Shown one piece after another: positions 51,822 through 58,002 of a stretch of DNA of 64,000 bases (the first letter of the stretch is position 1; each line of letters starts with the position of its first letter). The position numbers were made by a program, and so were the translations under genes. The stretch comes from Litchfieldella qijiaojingensis. Its GTDB lineage: Bacteria; Pseudomonadota; Gammaproteobacteria; Pseudomonadales; Halomonadaceae. The DNA lies in contig NZ_BMXS01000007.1 of assembly GCF_014651875.1 (NCBI RefSeq), forward strand, positions 104,673-168,672. Reading direction: 5' to 3'. Below the pieces are notes generated by a model. It was not told the origin of the DNA. It did not search any database and saw only the letters and a program-made list of their open reading frames with translations.

Positions 51822-51844
51822 CAATAAAGCCCACCCAAGGAGGG
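51822..51844 (+). promoter_or_regulatory. Phage RNA polymerase promoter (copy 9)
   Basis: CAATAAAGCCCACC plus CAAGGAGGG, one mismatch from the others, just past the terminase stop. In T7 a promoter at this right end (phiOR) drives end-of-genome functions. Confidence 0.75.
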
Positions 51845-51872
51845 GAACGTATGAATCCCCTCCCCTTTCTTT
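51839..51872 (+). terminator. Terminator at the end of the late region
   Basis: GGAGGGGA / TCCCCTCC with a 9-base loop, then a T-rich tract. Overlaps the 3' part of promoter copy 9. Confidence 0.8.
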
Positions 51873-52083
51873 AAGACAGTCTTTAAGAGCGTCTTTAGAT
51901 GATCTCTGGTGAGTGATTATCCATTACTGACATGGATGGACAGGTTCTCTCTGTGAGTCACGCTAAAGAGGAATCTTTAAGATGGGGATGTACAGGTACT
52001 TCCTGTCATGAACGTCCGTGGGAGGGGGAAATACTTGTACAATATCATTACATCTTTGTACAGTTTGTACAAGAACATCTCCA

Positions 52084-52133
52084 GAGTCCTTCGATGAGTC
52101 TGGTATTGATGTACCATCCTCATCGAAGGACTC
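52084..52133. repeat. 50-base perfect hairpin
   Basis: GAGTCCTTCGATGAG and its exact complement flank a centre with TGGTA / TACCA and a 6-base loop; total 15 + 5 bp of stem with a TC/TC internal loop. No T tract follows, so it is not a terminator. Confidence 0.9.
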
Positions 52134-52372
52134 AATACCCGTCAGATCGCTCTGTGCGTTCCTCTACTAGTCTATCTACTAGAGAGATGCCCTACCCTAT
52201 TGATGGCTGTGAGAGCGTCTTTGGGGTGGTCTATAGGCCGATTCTTTTGGTGCAAAAATGTGAGCCGGTATTGAGAGTAGAATAGCTCGCGGGATTCCCC
52301 CCTTGGGGGCGGCCCTGGCAGCACCCTGGTGGTATAAGTCATTGATTTACCGTACCCACCCCCTGGATCACG

Positions 52373-52676
52373 CCACAAGATGCACCACAAATTCATCTAG
52401 GTGATTGATTCTACTGGCCTCACACTCGATCATGAATCTAGTGTATAGCCCTAGAAAGCTACTCGACGACTGTACAGGCATCGCATCGCTTTTCTTTTTG
52501 GCGTGCCTGAGTGCTGGGGTATTATTTTTGCTGAAGACACCACAAGATGAGCCAAAAGACACACTCAAAGCCCACCACATGTTGTACTACACCATCACCA
52601 CTACTAGATATACCACGAGACAGCCACAAGAGACACTACATGATGGGCTCACTACTAGGCTGACCACAAGGCAGCC
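52373..52676. repeat. Scattered short repeats (CCACAAGA; 27-bp imperfect repeat)
   Basis: CCACAAGA or one-base variants occur at about 52373, 52540, 52552, 52613, 52624 and 52664. Two 27-bp copies starting CACTACTAG and ending CAGCC (52599-52625 and 52650-52676) match at 21 of 27 positions. CTACTAG also occurs twice near 52154-52173. T7 has arrays of 7-base repeats next to its terminal repeats. Confidence 0.6.
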
Positions 52677-52769
52677 CTACTGCCCTGCTTAGGTTGAGTC
52701 GCGACGAAGTGAGAATGCTGTCACTCACTTATTTTTTGCTGCCGATGTATCCTTTGATTGAATTGATCC

Positions 52770-52798
52770 TTGACAGGATATGATCGAGGGTCTAGGCT
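52770..52798 (+). promoter_or_regulatory. Early host-type promoter 1
   Basis: TTGACA, 17 bp, TAGGCT, then GGAAA. It reads toward ArdA and the early genes, as T7 A1-A3 promoters do. Confidence 0.6.
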
Positions 52799-52974
52799 GG
52801 AAAGTACATCGCAAGGCAACGACGCAAGGCACTCGCCACTGTCCAGACTGGAGTCAAGGTTAAAGACGTTAAAACCCAAGGGACACGGCGAGGCGAACGG
52901 CAAGATCAGCTATAAGCTTGAGCCCTCGCAGCCAACAACCAAGCGATGAATTGTAAATCGAACAATCCGCTGAC

Positions 52975-53003
52975 TTGACATATCAACTAGCGGATACTAA
53001 GCT
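52975..53003 (+). promoter_or_regulatory. Early host-type promoter 2
   Basis: TTGACA, 17 bp, TAAGCT, then GGAAA. It shares the TA(G/A)GCTGGAAA ending with promoter 1, so the two are a matched tandem pair. Confidence 0.6.
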
Positions 53004-53237
53004 GGAAAACATCACGTCGAGAGACGCCAGACAGACCAAGCTACCAGGGGCAAACTTAAAGATCATGGCCTGGGAACAAGTCACAAGCGCTTCCCTCGAT
53101 CAGCCAAGTGACCGCTGTAACAGCTCTTTGGATGGGCTAGCTGTCCCTAAAAACAGTCGAGCGGATAGCTCAAGGCGTATCTCTATCGGTGCGCCTGAAG
53201 GTATCCGTTGATTCATACGATTCAATAGAGGAGAGAA

Positions 53238-53426
53238 ATGATGCGTATGATCGAACCGCTTAACGTAATTTTCAGTATTGTGGTGACTGACAACGGGGCG
53301 AAAACAAGTGGGCCATGGCATAGAGCTTCAGTCGCTTTACACCAAGTTAAGGAAGAGCATAGAGAAGCCTTTCTCAATGGAATGTCAGTGCCTCACGGGG
53401 CTCGCTGGATCAAGCGGGAAGACTGA
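53238..53426 (+). CDS. Hypothetical early protein
   Basis: 62 residues starting MMRMIEPLNVIFSIVVTDNG with a strong GAGGAGAG ribosome site. No recognised domain. First gene after the early promoters, a place often used for host-takeover proteins. Confidence 0.6.
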   Translation: MMRMIEPLNVIFSIVVTDNGAKTSGPWHRASVALHQVKEEHREAFLNGMSVPHGARWIKRED

Positions 53427-53441
53427 CTAAGAGAGGATGCC

Positions 53442-53489
53442 ATGCAAGAGTACATCGACTACCTCAAGAAAACCATGCACGGTCAATGA
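53442..53489 (+). CDS. Possible 15-residue leader peptide
   Basis: MQEYIDYLKKTMHGQ with a GAGAGG ribosome site, ending 14 bases before the ArdA start. It may be a leader or a chance frame. Confidence 0.3.
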   Translation: MQEYIDYLKKTMHGQ

Positions 53490-53503
53490 TAGGAGACAAC
53501 ACA

Positions 53504-53995
53504 ATGTCCACTCTGTTTGCTCAACCATATGACCTTCACGCTGCTGGCTTCTACTTCGACTCTGAAGAAGAGTACATGGACAAATCAGAGAAATGTCGTA
53601 ATGAATTCGGCCAGCCTGTCGAAGAGTTCGAGATTCAATTCATCGACGGTGATAATCCCAAGATTTTCAAGGCTGCCGGTATCAGTCAAGCGACTATCGG
53701 TGATTGGTTCGATGACCTTGATCATCTCTCAGACGATGAGGCTATCGCCATTATCTACCTCTTAGACAACGTAGGGATGGACCTGTCCGATGCCTTGTCA
53801 AAAGCCGATGAGGTTCAAGTCTGGTGGGGCTCGATTAGAGACTATGCGGAAGAGCTAGTCGATTATTGCTTCGATCTTCCAGAGATAGCTCAACGTTACT
53901 TCGATTATGACTCATTCGCTCGTGACCTTCAGATAGGCGGCGATGTCGCAGAGATTGAGCCAGGAGTCTGGCGCATCAATGCCAGTGAGTTCTAA
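53504..53995 (+). CDS. ArdA-like antirestriction protein
   Basis: 163 residues, very acidic. The C-terminal ArdA signature is clear (DYAEELVDYCFDLPEIAQRY then FDYDSFARDLQIGGDV). ArdA proteins mimic bent DNA and block type I restriction enzymes. It takes the place of T7 gp0.3 (Ocr), an unrelated DNA mimic with the same task. Start set by AGGAG. Confidence 0.85.
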   Translation: MSTLFAQPYDLHAAGFYFDSEEEYMDKSEKCRNEFGQPVEEFEIQFIDGDNPKIFKAAGISQATIGDWFDDLDHLSDDEAIAIIYLLDNVGMDLSDALSKADEVQVWWGSIRDYAEELVDYCFDLPEIAQRYFDYDSFARDLQIGGDVAEIEPGVWRINASEF

Positions 53996-54026
53996 TTGTG
54001 CCTCAACATATCCGTAGTTCGATGTT

Positions 54027-54058
54027 ATTGACTGGTGGACATGTCGAAGCGTGTCCAC
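54027..54058 (+). other. Stem-loop in early transcript (1)
   Basis: GTGGACA / TGTCCAC with a 10-base loop containing GAAGCG, inside two copies of ATTGACTGG. A very similar stem-loop lies at 54801. Possibly an RNase III site as in T7 early RNA. Confidence 0.45.
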
Positions 54059-54108
54059 TGGCCAGTGTCATTGACTGGACCAAAAGACAACCAGCAGGAG
54101 AGAACGAC

Positions 54109-54792
54109 ATGACTGACATCTTCGTTTCCGCTATCGCTACCGCCGCCAGCCATGGCAAAAAGCCGACCAAGGCAGTCGCTCACGAGAAGCTCAAAGAGAT
54201 CATCGAAACGATGGGCGAACAATACATCGACTCATCAGCTAAAGACGCTCTGGCCAGTCTCTATGCCTACTTCATGCCGAAGGCTCCAGCGAAGCCTAAG
54301 AGTGACTTTGAGTGGGTCGCTAAGGCTGTCGCTAAGGATGATGCCAGGTATTACCTGAATTGGGTCTACGTGACTGAGAAGCATATCGTCGGCACTGATG
54401 GCCATCGACTTCACATGGCCCGCAACTGGGAAGGGTTGGAGCCAGGGTTTTATGACGTGTCAGGCGTCCGTTGTCATGATCCTAATTGGGCTCAATACCC
54501 GAACTATGAGCGCGTAGTTCCTGACCCTGTAATGAACGGCGAGTATAGTCCATATGAGATCAACAAGGATGCTCTCGACGTTCACGTTAAGGACGACAAA
54601 TTGAAGTTCTTCAAGCTGCCTGACTGTCACGGCAACGAAGAGAATGGTCCGCATGTTGACCGTGATTACTTCCTGGCTGCTATGAGCATGGAGAAATCCA
54701 GTGCCAATGTCTGGATAGCCAAGAAAGAAAGCACTATCCGTCTCGATCTTCCGGGTGGTCGAACAGCCGTCGTTATGCCGCTTCGCCAGTGA
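54109..54792 (+). CDS. DnaN-like (beta sliding clamp) short protein
   Basis: 227 residues. Residues 79-104 (ARYYLNWVYVTEKHIVGTDG, then HRL) and YPNYERVVP (130-138) match the middle domain of bacterial DnaN (RYYLNG, ATDGHRLA, FPDYRRVLP), and the chain ends VVMPLR, like the DnaN C-terminus VVMPMRL. It is much shorter than DnaN (about 370), so it cannot form a normal three-domain clamp. The first 65 residues are different. ATG 54109 follows a CAGGAGAG ribosome site. It may act as a mini-clamp or as a decoy for clamp-binding proteins. Confidence 0.7.
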   Translation: MTDIFVSAIATAASHGKKPTKAVAHEKLKEIIETMGEQYIDSSAKDALASLYAYFMPKAPAKPKSDFEWVAKAVAKDDARYYLNWVYVTEKHIVGTDGHRLHMARNWEGLEPGFYDVSGVRCHDPNWAQYPNYERVVPDPVMNGEYSPYEINKDALDVHVKDDKLKFFKLPDCHGNEENGPHVDRDYFLAAMSMEKSSANVWIAKKESTIRLDLPGGRTAVVMPLRQ

Positions 54793-54800
54793 ACAGACCA

Positions 54801-54825
54801 AGGGACATTCCAAGCGAGTGTCCCT
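54801..54825 (+). other. Stem-loop in early transcript (2)
   Basis: AGGGACA / TGTCCCT with an 11-base loop containing CAAGCG; sister of the stem-loop at 54027-54058. It lies between two early genes. Confidence 0.45.
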
Positions 54826-54905
54826 GAGCCTGACCGCTGGAACGAGCGCCGCGAGTCTCCGTCTGGCCAGGACCAAGAGAAACAACAGAGAGAGAGAGTC
54901 ACGCG

Positions 54906-55142
54906 ATGAAATTCCAGAAAACCCTAGATATATGGGCGATTGATCGCGAAGAAATCGCCAAGAAGTTACAGCCGGGACAATGGGTCACCGCTGGTGGAGC
55001 CCGTGGAGTGTACTGCGGGGTTAAGCCCGGAGGGACCGTTGTCGTGATGTGGGAAGGCAATGCCAAGGGACGAGGACCGAGAGGGTATTCATGGTATCGC
55101 CGGATGTTGATGGCATACGCCAAAGGGGAGGGATTGAGATAA
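54906..55142 (+). CDS. Hypothetical early protein
   Basis: 78 residues, basic, with a central Gly/Val-rich part (GGARGVYCGVKPGGTVVVMW) that could form a small beta-barrel. AGAGAGAG precedes the start. Not recognised. Confidence 0.6.
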   Translation: MKFQKTLDIWAIDREEIAKKLQPGQWVTAGGARGVYCGVKPGGTVVVMWEGNAKGRGPRGYSWYRRMLMAYAKGEGLR

Positions 55143-55172
55143 ACCGCGAGAGAAGCAATAGGAGATAACACC

Positions 55173-55358
55173 ATGATCCCTCCCTTAGAGAATCATTGCG
55201 GTAGCTGGGTGATCACTCATCGCCAGACTGGAAAGCCTGTTCTTGAAACCTTCAGTGAGTCTACAGCGGAGGCAGTGAATCGACAAAAGTATAAAGTCGA
55301 AACCGCTGCCGAGTACCTCGCTAGGATCAATCAACAAATCAAAGAGGAGGACCAATAG
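55173..55358 (+). CDS. Hypothetical early protein
   Basis: 61 residues (CGSWVITHRQTGKPVLETFS, then VETAAEYLARINQQIKEED). The form, a short sheet then a helix, resembles small phage proteins that carry a residue-numbered repeat, but no family was recognised. AGGAG site; directly joined to the next gene. Confidence 0.6.
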   Translation: MIPPLENHCGSWVITHRQTGKPVLETFSESTAEAVNRQKYKVETAAEYLARINQQIKEEDQ

Positions 55359-55652
55359 ATGGACATTAAGCATCACCTTGAACTCGCCGAGATGAAGATC
55401 GAACGGCAGCGTGAGCAGCTCCAGCAAATGGCGAGGCTGTTGGAATACTACCGGGAATTCGCTCCGACATATTCGGAGGCTTTAACACCGCCGACGCTCT
55501 ATTGGCTTCAGGAATACGACAACGGCTGGACCTTCGGTTGGGTTGTCAGTGGCAGTCTGGAAACACTCGACCATAGCTACAACTCAAGAGAAGAGGCAGT
55601 GAAGGCAGCCTGGAAACACTCTAAGCAACGACTGGAGGGGAAATCAAAATGA
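55359..55652 (+). CDS. Hypothetical early protein with N-terminal coiled coil
   Basis: 97 residues; coiled-coil-like start (ELAEMKIERQREQLQQMARL) followed by aromatic stretch WLQEYDNGWTFGWVVSGSLE. ATG follows the previous stop without a gap. Confidence 0.6.
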   Translation: MDIKHHLELAEMKIERQREQLQQMARLLEYYREFAPTYSEALTPPTLYWLQEYDNGWTFGWVVSGSLETLDHSYNSREEAVKAAWKHSKQRLEGKSK

Positions 55653-55804
55653 TCAGTCACAGCGAAGAGAAACAGGTAGAGCACCTGATTGACTTGCACG
55701 AAAAGGCCGACCTTGGGATGAGAGAAGTCGATCAACTCATCGACCTCCTTATCAGGGAACGCCAGGAACTCAAGTCTCAAGTGGCCATGTCCAAGGGACC
55801 GTGA
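55649..55804 (+). CDS. Small acidic helical protein
   Basis: 51 residues (MISHSEEKQVEHLIDLHEKA, then REVDQLIDLLIRERQELKS). Overlaps the previous gene by four bases (ATGA). Not recognised. Confidence 0.5.
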   Translation: MISHSEEKQVEHLIDLHEKADLGMREVDQLIDLLIRERQELKSQVAMSKGP

Positions 55805-55807
55805 GCG

Positions 55808-55960
55808 ATGACTGAGAAACAGAGACAGCACTGGGAACACCAGCAGCGCAAGGCCGAAAGGCTCGCCAGGATATACGGTATGGGCGATCCAAGGATCAGG
55901 GAACTAAGGATACGCGCAGCGGAACGCTTGGACGAACACCAGCGGAGGGCAGCACCATGA
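55808..55960 (+). CDS. Small basic helical protein
   Basis: 50 residues rich in Arg, Gln and Glu (MTEKQRQHWEHQQRKAERLA). Starts three bases after the previous stop and overlaps the next gene by four bases. Confidence 0.5.
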   Translation: MTEKQRQHWEHQQRKAERLARIYGMGDPRIRELRIRAAERLDEHQRRAAP

Positions 55961-56082
55961 CCATTGTGATTGGGGGCAGCCTGGAGGGGCTCTTGAAGCC
56001 CCTCCATGACTACGTGAGAGCTGGAGCCAAGATAACTATCAAAAGGATAGACGGCTGGTGGTTCCTGTCGGTAGCTGGCTAA
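55957..56082 (+). CDS. Small hypothetical protein
   Basis: 41 residues (MTIVIGGSLEGLLKPLHDYV, ending DGWWFLSVAG). Its 5' part contains a perfect 10-bp inverted repeat (TGGAGGGGCT / AGCCCCTCCA), which may act on translation or mRNA decay. Last of the chain of tiny overlapping genes. Confidence 0.5.
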   Translation: MTIVIGGSLEGLLKPLHDYVRAGAKITIKRIDGWWFLSVAG

Positions 56083-56092
56083 CTAAGTTTAC

Positions 56093-56120
56093 TTGACTAC
56101 CTTACAGAGGGCGGTAAAAT
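56093..56120 (+). promoter_or_regulatory. Host-type promoter upstream of MarR-like gene
   Basis: TTGACT, 16 bp, TAAAAT. Both hexamers and spacing are identical to those of the host tRNA-Leu promoter at 15245. A second -35-like TTGACA lies at about 56166. It could serve the MarR-like gene and int in the lysogen. Confidence 0.55.
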
Positions 56121-56355
56121 TCCCCTGTCTCATCAATTCCGTTCACATATCATATCAACCAGGGGTTGACAGTTTTGTTTTTCTTCACCAACATTAAGCC
56201 GTTCCATAAGTCAATCTTCATGGAATTCCCATCGGTAGTCAGGGGCTACCGTCCTCTTGAATACGAAAAAGACACCGATACAGGTGACATTCTTATCTGG
56301 GCTGGTCGATGTCACATCGTCATATCGCCTGGATATGGCTGAAGGAAACCGAACC

Positions 56356-56715
56356 ATGAACAGTAGCAGCGGGTACACAAAGGCAGGGATGATGCGAGTC
56401 TGTCAGATTCTAGAAGAATTCCGTCAGATATATCCTGATATGCAGACGCAAACAGCGGTATTTTTCGTGACGATAGCGATGAATCCTGGCATCACAATGA
56501 AAGAGCTAATGGAACGCACGGGGACTGTCCAGTCAACATGCTCAAGGAATGTCTCGCTGCTCTCTGAGTGGTTGAAGCACAACAAGCCAGGATACGGACT
56601 CGTCCAGGCTATGGAAGACCCAGTCGAGCGCCGCAGGAAGATCGTAAAGCTCACACCTAAAGGCGAACGCCTAGCAGCACAGTTGGATTATCTGGTGTCT
56701 CAGCCTTTACGCTGA
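56356..56715 (+). CDS. MarR-like winged-helix regulator
   Basis: 119 residues. The winged-helix pattern is clear: helix pair MQTQTAVFFVTIAMNPGITM, recognition helix KELMERTGTVQSTCSRNVSL, and a wing with DPVERRRKIVKLTPKGERLA. Best start is ATG 56356 with GAAGGA upstream; ATG 56335 is possible. It is the only obvious repressor-type DNA-binding protein near the integrase, so it is the best candidate for lysogeny control, though its role is inferred. Confidence 0.7.
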   Translation: MNSSSGYTKAGMMRVCQILEEFRQIYPDMQTQTAVFFVTIAMNPGITMKELMERTGTVQSTCSRNVSLLSEWLKHNKPGYGLVQAMEDPVERRRKIVKLTPKGERLAAQLDYLVSQPLR

Positions 56716-56739
56716 CGCCAGGAGAAGCAGCGCCAAGGA

Positions 56740-56824
56740 TGGTGCGTCGGGAGGGACTTGAACCCTCACGCCTTGCGGCACAGGAACCTAAATCCTGCAT
56801 GTCTACCAATTCCATCACCGACGC
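56740..56824 (-). tRNA. Phage-borne tRNA-Leu(UAG)
   Basis: On the minus strand an intact 85-nt tRNA with encoded CCA: acceptor GCGTCGG / CCGACGC, D-loop with GGAATTGGTAGA, anticodon stem CAGGA / TCCTG around TTTAGGT (anticodon UAG), long variable arm GCC-GCAA-GGC, and T-arm GAGGG-TTCAAGT-CCCTC. It has the anticodon of the split host tRNA but differs in acceptor, variable arm and T-stem, so it is not a recent copy of it. It shares GGATTTAGGTT with the att core. Confidence 0.95.
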
Positions 56825-56843
56825 AACTCAATAACGGAGGCAC

Positions 56844-56872
56844 ATTATGCCTATCGCCAAGCGTGGTCGCAA
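56844..56872 (-). promoter_or_regulatory. Promoter of the phage tRNA-Leu, inside int
   Basis: Minus-strand TTGCGA, 17 bp, CATAAT, placed about 20 bp before the tRNA 5' end. The -10 hexamer overlaps the int start codon, so tRNA transcription and int translation initiation share DNA. Confidence 0.5.
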
Positions 56873-57986
56873 GTATCAGGTCACTGTTCATCACCGTGGT
56901 GAGCGCTTCCGCCGTTCTTTCGACGTCTACGCTGACGCCGAAGCCTGGGAGAGCCAGACCAAGCACAACCTCAAGTACGGCAAGCCGGTTGACATGGGGG
57001 ACGAAGGACCGACTCAGACTCGTGGCGTCACAATGGCTCAGCTACGGGAAGAGACGCTTACCCACCACTGGGCCGGGGCCAAGTCCAAGAAAACCTCAGA
57101 GATGAACTCAGCGAGCGTCTGTGAGGCTCTCGGCTGGGACTTGCCGGTCATCTCTGTGACGACTCGCCGGGTGGAGAACATGGTGATAAAGCTCTCCGAG
57201 GCCGGTAACAGTGACGCCACGATCAACCGTAAGCTCTCTGCCCTATCGACGATGCTCAAGTATGGCCAGAAGCACGGCTACGTTCAGCAGCTACCGGACA
57301 TGAGCCGCAAGCGTGAACCTGAGCATCGCATTCGTTGGGTCACGCCTGAAGAGGAAGCCGAAGCGCTGGCGTACTTCGAGCATGTTGGCCAGGAAGATAT
57401 GGCAGACTTCATGTGCCTCGCACTGGACACTGGATTTCGGAGGAGCGAGTTACTCCGACTCCAGGCTCGGGATGTCAGTGATGGCAAGGTGTTCATCTGG
57501 GAGAGCAAGTCTGGTCGAGCCCGGTCAGTGCCTCTCACTCGTCGAGCTTCAGCCATCCTGGGGAAGCGCCTGAACAGGATCGAGAAGCCAACCGATAGGC
57601 TGTTCACTGGCTGGACCAAGGATATGATTCGGTATCACTGGGATCGTGCGCGTCACCACATGGGACTGATGGGTGATCCTCAGTTCGGCATCCATGTGCT
57701 GCGCCACACGTTTTGCTCCAGGCTGGCTCAACGTGGCGTACCCATCCCGGCTATCAAGGAGCTGGCTGGTCACTCGTCCATCGTGACGACACAGCGCTAT
57801 GTCCATATGTCGCCTGATAATCTGAGGAACGCTATTGGGGTGCTAGATGAGGGCACTGGATTGAAATCCACGGAAACGCCACACGCCTCAGACCGTGGTG
57901 TGGATCGTGGTGTGGCGCAAAACATATCAACCAACGGAAACAAAAATTATCACGGAATCAATGACTTGGAGACTTTGGCCAAATGA
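56847..57986 (+). CDS. int: Tyrosine-family phage integrase
   Basis: Site-specific recombinase acting at the tRNA-Leu att site. 379 residues: N-terminal arm-binding region, SAM-like core (residues 60-160) and catalytic domain with Arg198 (TGFRRSEL), Lys221, His283 and Arg286 (HVLRHTF), His309 (LAGHSS) and Tyr318 (TTQRYVH). GGAGG ribosome site. The gene ends four bases before the att core. The C-terminal tail after Tyr318 is about 60 residues, longer than usual and low in complexity (DRGVDRGVAQN). Confidence 0.95.
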   Translation: MPIAKRGRKYQVTVHHRGERFRRSFDVYADAEAWESQTKHNLKYGKPVDMGDEGPTQTRGVTMAQLREETLTHHWAGAKSKKTSEMNSASVCEALGWDLPVISVTTRRVENMVIKLSEAGNSDATINRKLSALSTMLKYGQKHGYVQQLPDMSRKREPEHRIRWVTPEEEAEALAYFEHVGQEDMADFMCLALDTGFRRSELLRLQARDVSDGKVFIWESKSGRARSVPLTRRASAILGKRLNRIEKPTDRLFTGWTKDMIRYHWDRARHHMGLMGDPQFGIHVLRHTFCSRLAQRGVPIPAIKELAGHSSIVTTQRYVHMSPDNLRNAIGVLDEGTGLKSTETPHASDRGVDRGVAQNISTNGNKNYHGINDLETLAK

Positions 57987-57989
57987 GCA

Positions 57990-58002
57990 CTGGATTTAGG
58001 TT
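57990..58002 (+). other. attR core
   Basis: CTGGATTTAGGTT, identical to the left copy; here it continues into the 3' half of the host tRNA. Confidence 0.92.

Larger units (their letters stand above)
51873..53237. other. Non-coding end region, probable site of virion DNA ends
   Basis: About 1.36 kb with no credible gene between the late and early regions. It holds repeats of TTGTACA (52033-52071), a long hairpin, CTACTAG and CCACAAGA repeats, and two host-type promoters. In T7-like phages the terminal repeat lies between terminase and the early promoters, so the linear ends should be here; the exact repeat cannot be read from the integrated form, which keeps one copy. Confidence 0.6.
15320..57989. 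mobile_element. Complete temperate T7-like prophage
   Basis: About 42.7 kb bounded by 13-bp direct repeats within a tRNA-Leu gene. It carries a full T7-type gene set in T7 order (single-subunit RNA polymerase, SSB, endonuclease I, amidase, primase-helicase, family-A DNA polymerase, exonuclease, portal, scaffold, capsid, tail tubes, internal virion proteins, fibre, terminase) plus a tyrosine integrase and a tRNA. No frameshift or IS insertion was seen in any core gene, so it may be inducible. Base composition is lower in GC than both flanks. The genome is permuted relative to T7 because attP lies between int and the RNA polymerase gene; the virion ends should fall near 51.9-52.7 kb. Confidence 0.95.

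Noticed and set aside
52291..52308. CCCCC-TT-GGGGG stem as a terminator
   Set aside because: The loop is only two bases and no T tract follows on either strand.
52432..52692. Possible protein-coding frame in the end region
   Set aside because: No ribosome site, odd Thr-rich composition produced by the short repeats, and location in the presumed terminal region.
56257..56355. TTG-initiated N-terminal extension of the MarR-like protein
   Set aside because: It would begin inside the promoter leader without a ribosome site; ATG 56356 has GAAGGA at good spacing.
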